The notes: generated by a model from the letters alone, not told the origin. DNA of 64,000 nt from Bacteroidota bacterium (GCA_023442525.1 JAEZZA010000029.1:62001-126000); one strand, 5' to 3'. Shown: positions 1 through 9,568, counted from the stretch's first letter. Translations and numbers: made by a program.

Positions 1-678
1 CACTATGGCATCTTTATCAAAACGACCATCCTGGTAAGGCCCTTTAACACGTCCGTGTACATCAACAAGAAGTACTTCCTGCCCCTTTTCACCCTTCAGA
101 ACATTTTCATAGTACCCTTCGATGCCGCTGATACCAATGTAGTCGCCCATTACATACGACGGATTTCTAGAAATCAGTCGCTCATCCACTTCCCCCACGT
201 ATCCAAACAGATGTGAAGCAAGCGGTTTATTGTATTTCCGTAAGGTGCGGGAACGTACGTAAAACCCGGGGTATTTGTACATCTTCTCCTGCAATTCAGC
301 AAATTGTTCGGGAGAGATCTGTTTTATAAAAGGTTCACGGCGATACCTGGGGATTTTGGCCCGGGCAATACCTGCGCGTAGCCGTTCCATACTGATGTCC
401 AAAATGTCGCAAAACTCAAGACTGTCGAAAACCCTGAGCTCGTATGGAGCAATCATCAGATCGTACGATGGCTGATTATAAACCATTAATTCACCGTTGC
501 GATCATAAATTAATCCCCTTGCGGGGTATAATATTTCAATTCGTTGCGAATTGTTCTCAGCCGAAAGCTTGTAGCTTGAATCGATTACCTGGATATAGAA
601 AAGTCGAACAACCAAAGCAAAAGCTGCCATTATCATTATAATGGCTATAATATTCCGGCGCGAAGCATATTGATCCAT
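1..678 (-). CDS. mrdA: Penicillin-binding protein 2 (PBP2), N-terminal part, cut by the window edge
   Basis: Peptidoglycan D,D-transpeptidase of the elongasome; the catalytic domain lies outside the window. The visible 226 residues read on the minus strand from an ATG at 678. They hold a short cytoplasmic start (MDQYASRRN), one membrane helix at about residues 9-29, then the PBP dimerisation-domain signature around residues 47-62 (RIEILYPARGLIYDRNG). Later residues match the class B pedestal region (YKYPGFYVRSRTLRKYN, SHLFGYVGEV, GIEGYYENVL). The gene starts 2 bp after the mreD stop, so it belongs to the mre operon. In relatives rodA usually follows; that is expected just outside the window but not seen. 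Confidence 0.93.
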   Translation of the reverse strand, partial: MDQYASRRNIIAIIMIMAAFALVVRLFYIQVIDSSYKLSAENNSQRIEILYPARGLIYDRNGELMVYNQPSYDLMIAPYELRVFDSLEFCDILDISMERLRAGIARAKIPRYRREPFIKQISPEQFAELQEKMYKYPGFYVRSRTLRKYNKPLASHLFGYVGEVDERLISRNPSYVMGDYIGISGIEGYYENVLKGEKGQEVLLVDVHGRVKGPYQDGRFDKDAIV

Positions 679-680
679 TG

Positions 681-1187
681 TTATCTGCGAAAAACAAAAA
701 ACTGGCTGAAAATAATGATCAGCGATGTCAGTAATGAACTTAAAAAGGCTCTCAGAAGTGTGTTGAAAAAATGATTCAGGCTAAATACTTCAAGATAAAA
801 CAGCGCGAAATGATGTATTAACACAAGAGTAACCGTGTATTTAACGAACCATTCCATTCCAAATTGTGTCAGACGGGGATTTGTGCCTGTCTGATAACCC
901 TCACGCGGAGAATAAAGCCTCATAACAGAAGGCCTTGAAAAGGCCATAAAGACTGTTGCCGATGAATGTACACCGGGTGTACCCAGGAAAAGATCGATTA
1001 CAATTCCCAGCATAAAGCCAAGCAACAACAGCACTATCCTGGGAGTGGTAAACGGAAGCAAAAGAATATACAAAGTGTAAATATAGGGATTGATGTAACC
1101 CGAGAACTCAATATTGTTGAAAACCAGTAACTGCAACAGAACCAGTACCACAAAGTAGATAATATAGGTTGAGAAGTCACGGATCAT
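681..1187 (-). CDS. mreD: Rod shape-determining protein MreD
   Basis: Inner-membrane subunit of the MreBCD elongasome, 168 residues. The protein is almost entirely hydrophobic, with about five predicted membrane segments (for example FVVLVLLQLLVF near residue 12 and VLLLLGFMLGIVIDLF near residue 52). MreD diverges strongly in sequence, so the call rests on size, topology and position: it overlaps the mreC stop by 4 bp (ATGA) and is followed directly by mrdA. The motif GIVIDLFLGTPGVHSSATVFMA is the typical conserved patch of Bacteroidota MreD. Confidence 0.9.
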   Translation of the reverse strand: MIRDFSTYIIYFVVLVLLQLLVFNNIEFSGYINPYIYTLYILLLPFTTPRIVLLLLGFMLGIVIDLFLGTPGVHSSATVFMAFSRPSVMRLYSPREGYQTGTNPRLTQFGMEWFVKYTVTLVLIHHFALFYLEVFSLNHFFNTLLRAFLSSLLTSLIIIFSQFFVFRR

Positions 1188-1996
1188 TTGGCTGCTACAT
1201 TTTCGAGTGAGTCAATTTCAGTCTTTTCGTAGTTGCGGATAACCTGAACAGAATTCAATTTTCTGAAATCGTTGGAAAGCCTTACCTTTATTTCATAGTA
1301 ATTTCCACCCTTCAGCCTGAAATCACTGATCGTACCAACCAGGAATCCTTCGGGAAACACTCCGCCATAGCCACTTGTAACAATGGTATCTCCATTATTG
1401 ATTATTACATGATGCGGAATATCAACCAGAGTGGCAAAATTCGACGATGACCCTCCCCATGTAAGAGGCCCAAAATATCCGTTCTTCTTTATTTTGGCAC
1501 TCACCCTGAAATCGCGGTTCAGTACCGATAATACGGAAGCGTAATTATCTGAAACCGATTTAACGACTCCGACTATTCCGTCGGTATTTATTACGGCCAT
1601 ATCAGGCTCAACTCCTTCTTTTCTGCCCCGGTCGAGTGTAATATAGTTGAATTGCTTATTTACTGAATTATTAATGACCCTTGCCGGCAAATAATGATAC
1701 TTACGGCGTGTAGATGTATCGGGTCGCAAATCTTTGATAGCATACGAGCCTTTGAGATTATTATACAGCATAGCATTTTCTTCGGCAAGTTTCCTGTTTT
1801 CCTGATGCAGATTCAGATAATCTCTTATATTACTCATCCGCAACGAAGTACGGCCCGATATCGTTTGTGAAAAATTATAAAAGGCTACTTTCTGGTAAGG
1901 ATTGGCGCTGAAAAGCAGAAAAAGCGAGAAAATTTCGATCACAAGGAACAGGATCAGAAAGTGATTTTGAATGATAAATCTGAACAAGTTTCTCAT
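1184..1996 (-). CDS. mreC: Rod shape-determining protein MreC
   Basis: Periplasmic elongasome scaffold of 270 residues. One N-terminal membrane helix (about residues 10-30) is followed by a coiled-coil stretch (about 55-85, NLHQENRKLAEENAML) and the MreC beta-domain, with the family patches ARVINNS, ITLDRGRKEGVEPDMAV, GIVGVVKSVS and GDTIVTSGYGGVFPEGFLVG. It lies 100 bp downstream of mreB and shares an ATGA overlap with mreD, so the three are expected to be co-transcribed. Length and domain order are normal for the family. Confidence 0.95.
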   Translation of the reverse strand: MRNLFRFIIQNHFLILFLVIEIFSLFLLFSANPYQKVAFYNFSQTISGRTSLRMSNIRDYLNLHQENRKLAEENAMLYNNLKGSYAIKDLRPDTSTRRKYHYLPARVINNSVNKQFNYITLDRGRKEGVEPDMAVINTDGIVGVVKSVSDNYASVLSVLNRDFRVSAKIKKNGYFGPLTWGGSSSNFATLVDIPHHVIINNGDTIVTSGYGGVFPEGFLVGTISDFRLKGGNYYEIKVRLSNDFRKLNSVQVIRNYEKTEIDSLENVAAK

Positions 1997-2096
1997 GTCG
2001 TATTTCCTGTAATCTGATTAGTGATCCGTAAGTTGAAAAATCTGAGCTTACACGTAACCGCATCAAAAATCTCAAATTTTCAAAATTTCATAAGGG

Positions 2097-3122
2097 TTAA
2101 CGTATTAAAAGCGACTGATATTTTTCAAGATTTTTCAGGATGATACCTGTACCCCTTGCTACAGCATGTAATGGATTCTCTGCAACATTAAAGGGTATGC
2201 TGATCTTATCGGTAAGCCTTTTTGCAAGTCCGCGAAGAAGTGCACCACCACCGGCGAGATAAATACCCTTCTGAACAATATCTGCATACAATTCGGGCGG
2301 AGTTTGTTCAAGAACCGAGAGTACTGCTGATTCCACTTTTGTAAGGGACTTGTCGAGGCAGTGTGCAATTTCCTGGTATGAAACCGGAATTTCAATAGGC
2401 AATGCCGTCATCATGTTGGGTCCCCTTACCGTAAAGTCGGATGGAGGATTGTCGATATCCGGAAGAGCGGCTCCGACGAATATCTTAATATCTTCGGCTG
2501 TACGTTCGCCAACTTTAATATTGTGCTGATGTCTCATATATGCCTGAATGTCGGCAGTAAAACCATCACCGGCAATCCGGATTGATTCGTTACATACAAT
2601 ACCTCCAAGAGCGATAACGGCAATCTCGGTGGTACCACCGCCAATATCCACAACCATATTACCTTCGGGCGCCACTACGTCGAGACCGATACCAATGGCA
2701 GCAGCCATAGGTTCATAAACCATATACACGTCGCGTCCTCCTGCATGCTCTGATGAGTCGCGTACGGCTCTCACCTCAACTTCGGTACTGCCCGACGGTA
2801 TACTTACCACCATTCGAAGCGATGGGGTAAAAAACCTGTTTTTAGGATTGATCATGCGGATCATTCCGCGGATCATCTGCTCGGCGGCGTTAAAATCGGC
2901 TATCACACCGTCGCGCAAAGGTCGTATGGTTCTTATGTTCTGATGAGTCTTGCCATGCATTTGCCTGGCAATTTCGCCAATTGCAACCAGCTTTTTGGTT
3001 GTCTGATCAATGGCTACTATAGATGGTTCGTCAACGACGATTTTATCATTCTCAATGATAATTGTATTTGCAGTGCCCAGGTCAATAGCTAATTCCTGGT
3101 TAAATAAAGAAAAAACGCCCAT
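2097..3122 (-). CDS. mreB: Rod shape-determining protein MreB (actin homologue)
   Basis: Actin-like cytoskeletal ATPase of 341 residues that organises lateral wall synthesis. The phosphate-1 loop (AIDLGTANTIII, about residues 12-23), the phosphate-2 loop (VDIGGGTTEIAVIALGGI) and the adenosine motif (GIYLAGGGALLRGL) are all present and intact. The start ATG at 3120-3122 gives MGVFSLFNQELAIDLG, the usual Bacteroidota N terminus. It follows purH after 106 bp of AT-rich DNA that could hold an internal promoter. Confidence 0.97.
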   Translation of the reverse strand: MGVFSLFNQELAIDLGTANTIIIENDKIVVDEPSIVAIDQTTKKLVAIGEIARQMHGKTHQNIRTIRPLRDGVIADFNAAEQMIRGMIRMINPKNRFFTPSLRMVVSIPSGSTEVEVRAVRDSSEHAGGRDVYMVYEPMAAAIGIGLDVVAPEGNMVVDIGGGTTEIAVIALGGIVCNESIRIAGDGFTADIQAYMRHQHNIKVGERTAEDIKIFVGAALPDIDNPPSDFTVRGPNMMTALPIEIPVSYQEIAHCLDKSLTKVESAVLSVLEQTPPELYADIVQKGIYLAGGGALLRGLAKRLTDKISIPFNVAENPLHAVARGTGIILKNLEKYQSLLIR

Positions 3123-3228
3123 ATAATTGTTTAGTCAATAAAAAGTTGATAAAGGTAATACTTTGGTATATTAATAATCAACAATAACAAAGTTATAAAC
3201 GGATAAAAATTAAGGAGGTTACGCATTT

Positions 3229-4749
3229 TTAATGTTTAAAATGTCGAATTCCTGTAAATACCATCGCCATATTATTTTTATCACAGAACTCTATTGAATC
3301 CTTATCTCTGACCGAACCTCCGGGTTGTACCACTGCTTTTATTCCCGCTTCATTTGCTATTTCAACACAATCGGGGAATGGGAAAAAAGCGTCAGAAGCC
3401 ATTACGGCACCTTGGGTTTCAAATCCAAACGACCGGGCTTTAGTAATAGCCTGCCTGAGAGCATCTACCCTGCTGGTTTGTCCAACTCCGCTTGCAATCA
3501 TCTGTGAATTCCGGGCAAGCACAATTGTATTTGATTTGGAATGTTTTACAATCTTGTTGGCAAAAACCAGGTCGTTCAATTCTTGCTGTGTTGGAACACG
3601 TTGTGTAGCAGGTTTCATATCACCGGCTGTTTCAGTCTTTACATCCCGGTCCTGTTCAATTACGCCATTAAGCATCGAACGGAACTGAACGGTTGGTATC
3701 CAAGCTTCTTTCCGGAGAAGGATAATTCTGTTTTTCTTCTTAGTTAAGGTTTCAAGGGCCTGTTCGTCGTATGCCGGAGCAATTATCACTTCGAAGAACA
3801 GCTTATCTATTTCTTCGGCAGTGGCTGCATCCACTTTAGCATTGGTTATAAGAATCCCTCCGAAAGCTGAAACCGGATCGGCTGCAAGAGCATCTTTCCA
3901 TGCATGGGTGAGGTCGGACCGCGAAGCTACACCGCAGGCATTGTTATGCTTAAGTATGGCAAACGTAATATCGCTGAAATCGTCAATCAGGTATACCGCA
4001 GCCTCAATATCGAGCAGGTTGTTGTATGAAATCTCTTTACCCTGTATTTGTTCAAATAATTCTTCGAAATTTCCATAAAACACTCCCTGCTGATGCGGAT
4101 TCTCTCCATAACGTAATTGCTTTGCCTGGTTATGGCTCTTTCGAAATGCCGTAACTTCCTTCTTTCTGTTGAAATATCCGAAAATGGCGGTATCGTAATG
4201 CGACGTTACAGCGAATGCTTCAAGTGCAAGTCTTCGCCTTTGCTCAACAGTGGTTGTGCCATTCTGGTTATTGAGGATATCTAAAAGCCGTCCGTATTGA
4301 TCTTTTGAGGGAATGATAACCACATCCTCATAATTCTTTGCTGCTGCACGGATGAGAGAAATACCCCCTATATCGATTTTTTCAATGATATCACCATCAT
4401 TTGCCCCTGAAGCAACTGTGGCTTCAAAAGGATAGAGATCAACCACCACCAGGTCGACAGGATCGATCGCGTATTTTTTCATATCGGCCACATCCATATC
4501 CAAACCGGTACGGCCCAGAATACCTCCGAATACCTTTGGATGCAGTGTCTTCACTCTTCCGCCCAAAATAGAGGGATAGCCTGTGAGTTCTTCTACTGCC
4601 GTCACCCTGATACCCAGTTGCTGAATGAACTCTTTGGTACCCCCGGTTGATATTATCGAGACTCCTTGTTGATCCAATTTCTTAACGATCTCCTCAAGCT
4701 GATCTTTGTAATAAACAGATATCAGCGCTGTTTTAATTTTTTTGTTCAT
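3229..4749 (-). CDS. purH: Bifunctional AICAR transformylase / IMP cyclohydrolase
   Basis: Catalyses the last two steps of de novo purine synthesis (AICAR to FAICAR to IMP) in the cytoplasm, 506 residues, a normal length. The N-terminal MGS-like IMP cyclohydrolase domain shows ISTGGTKEFI, GGRVKTLHPKVFGGIL and GGISLIRAAAKN. The C-terminal AICARFT domain shows LRYGENPHQQGVFYG, LKHNNACGVA, SAFGGIL, KHSKSNTIVLA and the end motif PGGSVRDKDSIEFCDKN. It is the first gene of the purH-mreBCD-mrdA row, an order common in Bacteroidota that probably couples no biochemical step but is conserved. Confidence 0.98.
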   Translation of the reverse strand: MNKKIKTALISVYYKDQLEEIVKKLDQQGVSIISTGGTKEFIQQLGIRVTAVEELTGYPSILGGRVKTLHPKVFGGILGRTGLDMDVADMKKYAIDPVDLVVVDLYPFEATVASGANDGDIIEKIDIGGISLIRAAAKNYEDVVIIPSKDQYGRLLDILNNQNGTTTVEQRRRLALEAFAVTSHYDTAIFGYFNRKKEVTAFRKSHNQAKQLRYGENPHQQGVFYGNFEELFEQIQGKEISYNNLLDIEAAVYLIDDFSDITFAILKHNNACGVASRSDLTHAWKDALAADPVSAFGGILITNAKVDAATAEEIDKLFFEVIIAPAYDEQALETLTKKKNRIILLRKEAWIPTVQFRSMLNGVIEQDRDVKTETAGDMKPATQRVPTQQELNDLVFANKIVKHSKSNTIVLARNSQMIASGVGQTSRVDALRQAITKARSFGFETQGAVMASDAFFPFPDCVEIANEAGIKAVVQPGGSVRDKDSIEFCDKNNMAMVFTGIRHFKH

Positions 4750-4867
4750 GTCAGGGTGATTAATTATTGTGAAAATGCCCTGAATACCCGGGTTAGAGAG
4801 TCTCAGGATAATCTTTTTGTCAGCGCCACAAGATATTAATTTTTTAATAAAATAAACAGCGGATTAA

Positions 4868-4875
4868 TATCTTTG
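4868..4875 (+). promoter_or_regulatory. Candidate -7 box (TAnnTTTG type) for the ABC permease gene
   Basis: TATCTTTG matches the Bacteroidota sigma-ABfr -7 consensus TAnnTTTG and ends 15 bp before the ATG at 4891. No convincing -33 TTTG box was seen at the usual distance. It also means that a translation start at the TTG inside this box is unlikely. Confidence 0.4.
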
Positions 4876-4890
4876 TTATTGATAAAAGAA

Positions 4891-6150
4891 ATGCGCATGC
4901 GCTGGATATTTTTATTGAACGAAAGTTTGCAATCAGCGTACCGTACAGTTATCCTCAATAAACTACGTACTCTTCTGTCACTACTGGGTGTAACTATCGG
5001 GATCTTTTCGATCATTTCCGTATTCTCGGTAGTTGACTCCATGAAATCAAATATGAAAAGCACACTCGATTCGTTTGGAACCGATGTTGTGGTTGTAGAA
5101 AAATGGCCCTGGGCGCCGGAAGAAGGAACCGAGTTTGCATGGTGGGAATATCTCAATCGCCCTGTTGTTAACCTGAGGGAATATGAATCGCTTAAAAAGC
5201 GCATGAATAATATCCAGGCAGCCAGTTTCCTTGGCGTAACCCAAAGCGAAGTGGAATATCTCGACAATGCTGCTGAAGGACCACAGATATGGGGAGTTTC
5301 GGAGGATTTCGGCCAGATCCGCACCTTTAACCTGGCGAGAGGACGCTATTTGACAGCTCTGGAAATCAACTCGGGGAGGAATTTATGTGTAATCGGAAAT
5401 ACCCTGGCCGAAAAGTTATTTCAGGGACAAAATCCGCTGGGAAAATCCATTCGTTTCAAAGGGAAACAATGTACGGTAGTCGGAGTATTCTCGAAAGAGG
5501 GAAAATCTCTTTTGGGTGGCGGAAGCCTCGACAATGCGGTACTAATCCCGGTGAGGTTTTTTGCAACCATGATGGATATGAACAGCGATAACGCCAACCC
5601 GCAGATCTGGGTCAAGCCTGTTGAAGGAGTATCGGCAGATGAACTAATGGAATCATTGCAACTTAATATGCGGGCGCTGCGACGACTCAGTCCCAGAGCT
5701 AAAAACAATTTCGCCCTGAACAAGACGAGCCTGATGAGCGGAATGATTGAGCAGATATTTGCCGTGGTGAATGTTGCCGGTTGGTTTATCGGAATTTTTG
5801 CTGTACTGGTTGGCGCTTTTGGTATTGCCAATATCATGTTTGTATCTGTAAAAGAACGAACCAGTATTATTGGCATTCAGAAAGCACTCGGGGCCAAAAG
5901 CTATTATATAATTCTTGAAGTATTGAATGAATCGGTTTTATTATCTTTGATAGGAGGCATTTTGGGATTGTTGTTAATTTACATAGGCACTTTTGTGGCG
6001 AAGGCACAGGGTTTCGATATCTTTCTCAGTGCCGGTAATGTTGTCACTGGCTTGCTCATCAGCAGTGTGGTGGGTTTAATTGCGGGGCTGATGCCAGCTC
6101 TCACCGCGGCCCGCCTCGATCCGGTAAAGGCCATTGCCAGCACCTTTTAG
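4891..6150 (+). CDS. ABC transporter permease, MacB/FtsX type
   Basis: Inner-membrane permease of 419 residues of the type that moves lipoproteins, peptides or antimicrobials, or transmits mechanical signals. The layout is that of the MacB_PCD-FtsX fold: a first helix after NKLRTLLSLLGVTIGIFSI (about residues 25-45), a periplasmic domain of about 220 residues, then three helices at the C terminus with the FtsX signature (GIANIMFVSVKERTSIIGI, ALGAK). It ends with the typical MPALTAARLDPVKAIAS. No cognate ATPase is adjacent, so it must pair with one coded elsewhere. Start chosen at ATG 4891 (an ATG at 4897 is also possible); an upstream TTG lies inside the promoter box. Confidence 0.9.
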   Translation: MRMRWIFLLNESLQSAYRTVILNKLRTLLSLLGVTIGIFSIISVFSVVDSMKSNMKSTLDSFGTDVVVVEKWPWAPEEGTEFAWWEYLNRPVVNLREYESLKKRMNNIQAASFLGVTQSEVEYLDNAAEGPQIWGVSEDFGQIRTFNLARGRYLTALEINSGRNLCVIGNTLAEKLFQGQNPLGKSIRFKGKQCTVVGVFSKEGKSLLGGGSLDNAVLIPVRFFATMMDMNSDNANPQIWVKPVEGVSADELMESLQLNMRALRRLSPRAKNNFALNKTSLMSGMIEQIFAVVNVAGWFIGIFAVLVGAFGIANIMFVSVKERTSIIGIQKALGAKSYYIILEVLNESVLLSLIGGILGLLLIYIGTFVAKAQGFDIFLSAGNVVTGLLISSVVGLIAGLMPALTAARLDPVKAIASTF

Positions 6151-6196
6151 CTATGTCAAAATTCTGACCAATTTTATATACTTCAAACCAAAAATC

Positions 6197-7057
6197 ATGG
6201 AACAACAAATCGACCACCTTTACAGCGAATTCAGGAGGGGGGCTTCTAACCGGCGCGATTTTTTACGGCGCCTGACCGTATTTGCCGGAGGAACTGCCGC
6301 CGCACTTGCCCTGTTGCCTGAACTCGAAGCAAATTACTTAAAGGCATCGCCACCTGAGGATGAAACCGGACTTTTCACGGAATCGTTGACTTACTCTGGA
6401 CAAACAGGACCGATAAAGGCTTTCCTGGCCCGGCCTGAAAAAAAGAAGAAGTATCCGGCCGTAGTTGTCATTCACGAAAACCGTGGTCTTCAGCCACACA
6501 TTAAGGACGTGACACGCCGTATGGCCAAGGAAGGATTCCTGGCTCTTGCACCTGATGCATTATCACCCCTTGGCGGCACTCCGGAGAATGATGCCGATAA
6601 AGCCCGTGATATGATCGGTCAACTGAATGCAGAAGATACTGTAAAAAATCTTACAGCTGCTGTTAAATTTCTTGAAACCCACCCTCAATCAAACGGGAAC
6701 GTGGGCTGTACCGGATTTTGCTGGGGCGGGGCCATGACCAACCAGGTTGCCGTTAATACACCTTCATTGAAGGCTGCAGTACCTTATTACGGCCGGACAC
6801 CAGCCGTTGAAGATGTTACCAAAATAAAAGCCCCTGTAATGGCTCATTATGCAGGCGACGACCCCGGTATTAACGCGGGTATAGGATCTTTTGAAGAAGC
6901 CCTTAAAAAAGCAGGAATACCTTATAAGATTTATATCTACGACGGCGCAAAACATGCCTTCAACAACGATTCCAATCCCGAGCGATATAACGCACAGGCG
7001 GCAGCACTCGCATGGACACGAACCGTTACTTTCTTCAAGGATAAACTGGGGGAATAA
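6197..7057 (+). CDS. Dienelactone hydrolase family protein, Tat-exported
   Basis: Alpha/beta hydrolase of 286 residues related to carboxymethylenebutenolidase. The N terminus has a twin-arginine signal (SNRRDFLRRL, about residues 17-26, then an Ala-rich hydrophobic stretch). The mature part shows the dienelactone-hydrolase pattern: VVIHENRGL with the conserved Glu, the nucleophile motif GCTGFCWGG with Cys rather than Ser, an Asp in AGDDPGI and the catalytic His in GAKHAFNND. Start at ATG 6197 is preferred to an in-frame codon at 6134 because it places the Tat motif normally. The 3' end overlaps the convergent radical SAM gene by 23 bp. The substrate is unknown. Confidence 0.88.
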   Translation: MEQQIDHLYSEFRRGASNRRDFLRRLTVFAGGTAAALALLPELEANYLKASPPEDETGLFTESLTYSGQTGPIKAFLARPEKKKKYPAVVVIHENRGLQPHIKDVTRRMAKEGFLALAPDALSPLGGTPENDADKARDMIGQLNAEDTVKNLTAAVKFLETHPQSNGNVGCTGFCWGGAMTNQVAVNTPSLKAAVPYYGRTPAVEDVTKIKAPVMAHYAGDDPGINAGIGSFEEALKKAGIPYKIYIYDGAKHAFNNDSNPERYNAQAAALAWTRTVTFFKDKLGE

Positions 7058-8174
7058 CAAGTTTTCCCACCGAACTGATTACCGGCCTGCAATGATTAAA
7101 AAACCCGCGATAGCCTTCGCACAGGTAGTTTAATCCTTCTTCGCCGCCGGGCGTTTTTATAAAACGATTTTTCGGACACTCCCCGTTACATAGTTCCAGA
7201 ACTTCACAGTTCCGGCAATAAACGGGGAGTGTATCCGATTTTCCTTTTCCAAACGCTACCTGCGATTCATTCTGAAGCAAGTCCTGCAAAGTTGAAGATC
7301 CGATATTTCCAATCTTATAATCCGTCCTTACATAATGATCGCATGAGTAGAAATCGCCGTTATGTTCAATTACCGGAACCCGTCCACACTCCCTTTTAAA
7401 AATACACAGGTCATGGTCGTGTCGGAACGCTGTTTTCAATGTTTCCTCAAATATCTGCACTTTGATATTACCAATGTCGTGCTCTACCCATTCATCAAAA
7501 ACATCAATCAGAAACCTGCCCCAGGCTGCAGGTGAAACCGACATGGAGCTGATGGCGCCATCTATTGTGCGTTCCACAAGTGGTATAAATGTCAGGTGTG
7601 TAACGCCCAATTGACGAAAGAAATCATAAACCTCAAGGGGGTATGGTGAGTTAACAGAATTTACAACACATAATATTTCCGGATCGATTCCATGCATGAC
7701 AAGCAGATCAAATCCATTCAGGACTTTCGCGAATGATCCTTCACCGTCCCTGCCCCGTCGAAAACGATCGTGGTACTTTTCAGGACCATCCATGCTCAGT
7801 CCCACAATGAAATTCTCCCGGTCAAAAAACCGGCACCACTCTTCATTTATTAAAGTACCATTGGTTTGTATGCCGTTAATGATTCTTTTTCCGGGCGGAC
7901 AATACTTCTTTTGAAGAGTAACTGCCGACCGGAAAAAGTCGATACCTGCAAGCAAAGGTTCGCCTCCATGCCATGAAAAAGTAATCGCGGATGATTCAGC
8001 AGTCTCAATTTGCTGTTTCACCACTCGTTCGAGAATTTCATAACTCATAACGGAAGATCCGGATCCGGACCTCCCGATGTAATAACAGTAGGCACAGTGC
8101 AGATTACACTCTGCACCGGCAGGCTTAACAAAAACCTGGAAATCCGGAAGCGTTATATTTTCGGGAGTTCCCAT
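7035..8174 (-). CDS. Anaerobic sulfatase-maturase-type radical SAM/SPASM enzyme
   Basis: Radical SAM enzyme of 379 residues expected to oxidise an active-site Cys or Ser of sulfatases to formylglycine in the cytoplasm. The radical SAM motif is C23-x3-C27-x2-C30 (ECNLHCAYCYY). The anSME-type patches FSWHGGEPLLAG and QTNGTLINEEW follow, and the C-terminal SPASM domain carries the expected auxiliary-cluster cysteines (CIFKRECGRVP, YSCDHYV, YCRNCEVLELCNGECPKNRF). The start overlaps the upstream oxidoreductase gene by 22 bp, suggesting translational coupling. No sulfatase is present in the window, so the substrate must be encoded elsewhere or be a different protein. Confidence 0.9.
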   Translation of the reverse strand: MGTPENITLPDFQVFVKPAGAECNLHCAYCYYIGRSGSGSSVMSYEILERVVKQQIETAESSAITFSWHGGEPLLAGIDFFRSAVTLQKKYCPPGKRIINGIQTNGTLINEEWCRFFDRENFIVGLSMDGPEKYHDRFRRGRDGEGSFAKVLNGFDLLVMHGIDPEILCVVNSVNSPYPLEVYDFFRQLGVTHLTFIPLVERTIDGAISSMSVSPAAWGRFLIDVFDEWVEHDIGNIKVQIFEETLKTAFRHDHDLCIFKRECGRVPVIEHNGDFYSCDHYVRTDYKIGNIGSSTLQDLLQNESQVAFGKGKSDTLPVYCRNCEVLELCNGECPKNRFIKTPGGEEGLNYLCEGYRGFFNHCRPVISSVGKLVIPPVYP

Positions 8175-9472
8175 GGCCGCCGGTAATTTGCTTTAAGATG
8201 CTGATCGGCCTCAGTATCGTTTACAAACTTCACGGCATCGCCATTCCAATATAATCTGCGGCCTGTTTTATAGGCTATATTTCCGAGGTTGGCAACACGG
8301 GCAATATTGGCTCCTATTTCAATTCCTGCATTTGGTTTTACATTGCTATCCTTAATACAGGCAATGAAATTAGCAACATGGTTGTCCAGTCCTTTTCCTT
8401 CCGTCTTTTTCAAAGGCACTGCCTCCATAGCAGGATTTCCGTCGGGTCTCTCAGGAATTACCTCCCATCCGTCGCGGTCAACTACAAGCGTACCGTTATT
8501 ACCTACAAAACCTACACCGTGTGAACGGCCATAATAGCCACCGTCGATGCCAATGGCATGATCCCAGAGAAGGGTAAAACCGTTGAATTCAAATAGTGCC
8601 TGAAGTGTATCGGGTGTTTCAGCAGCATCCTGCGGATAGGCAAACTTCCCGCCCATGGCCATAATTGATTTAGGCTGACTTACATTCATTCCAAACAGGG
8701 CATAGTCCAATATATGAACGCCCCAGTCGGTCATCATGCCGCCCGCATAATCCCAGAACCATCTGAAGTTAAAATGAAAGCGGTTACGATTAAATGGCTT
8801 TACCGGAGCAGGTCCCAGCCAGAAATCATAATCCACACCGGCAGGAACCGGTTCATCCGGAAATACAGGTATTGATTTCATCCATCCCTGGTACGACCAG
8901 GCCCTGACTGTCCGTATCATACCCAGCTTGCCCGAATGTACATAGGCAATTGCGTCCTGCCAGTGAGGGTCGCTGCGTTGCCACTGACCTATTTGTACCA
9001 CTTTGTTATACTTGCCGGCAGCCTTTTTCATCAGCTCGATCTCTTCGACAGTATTGGAAAGCGGTTTCTCACAATACACATGCTTCCCTGCCTGCAATGC
9101 ATAGATAAAAGGAATACAATGCCAGTGATCAGGTGTTCCTATAATAATTACATCAATGGATTTATCTTCAAGGAGTTTCCTGAAGTCCTTGTAGAGTGCG
9201 GGTTTTTTGCCCTGAATTTTCTCAATATCAGCAGCTCTTTTATTTAGCACGTTCTCGTCAACATCACAAATAGCAGAACATTCCGTATTAGGTTGTTTTA
9301 AAAAAGCCTGCAGATCGGCAAATCCCATTCCGTTAATTCCTATCACTCCGGCAACGAGTTTTTCATTGGCGCCTTTCCAACTACCCGACACCGTTTGGGG
9401 AAATGCACTGAAAAGACCGGTTGCAGCAGCTACCGTGATACTCTTTGAAAGAAAATTACGACGTGTTAACAT
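8153..9472 (-). CDS. Gfo/Idh/MocA-family oxidoreductase, Tat-exported
   Basis: NAD(P)-dependent sugar or cyclitol oxidoreductase family, 439 residues. A twin-arginine signal (LTRRNFLSKS, then AAATGLFSAF) heads the protein. The Rossmann motif GVIGINGMGFAD comes at about residue 44, and the EKP motif (HVYCEKPLSN) follows. Paralogue of the gene at 33154-34452: both carry the patches GQWQRS, GVDY, WLGPAP and GGxMTDWGVHxxDY. Start placed at ATG 9472 because a longer reading would run through an intergenic tandem repeat. The export signal implies that a bound nucleotide cofactor is carried to the periplasm, as in Zymomonas glucose-fructose oxidoreductase. Substrate unknown. Confidence 0.88.
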   Translation of the reverse strand: MLTRRNFLSKSITVAAATGLFSAFPQTVSGSWKGANEKLVAGVIGINGMGFADLQAFLKQPNTECSAICDVDENVLNKRAADIEKIQGKKPALYKDFRKLLEDKSIDVIIIGTPDHWHCIPFIYALQAGKHVYCEKPLSNTVEEIELMKKAAGKYNKVVQIGQWQRSDPHWQDAIAYVHSGKLGMIRTVRAWSYQGWMKSIPVFPDEPVPAGVDYDFWLGPAPVKPFNRNRFHFNFRWFWDYAGGMMTDWGVHILDYALFGMNVSQPKSIMAMGGKFAYPQDAAETPDTLQALFEFNGFTLLWDHAIGIDGGYYGRSHGVGFVGNNGTLVVDRDGWEVIPERPDGNPAMEAVPLKKTEGKGLDNHVANFIACIKDSNVKPNAGIEIGANIARVANLGNIAYKTGRRLYWNGDAVKFVNDTEADQHLKANYRRPWELPKI

Positions 9473-9534
9473 AGTTATGAGTTTAAATGATAAGTGAAAG
9501 TTAATGTATTTTTTGATAAGACAAGTCGTGCAGT

Positions 9535-9568
<34 letters not shown>

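Noticed and set aside
4873..4890. TTG start for the ABC permease
   Set aside because: It lies within the TATCTTTG promoter-like box; ATG 4891 is preferred.
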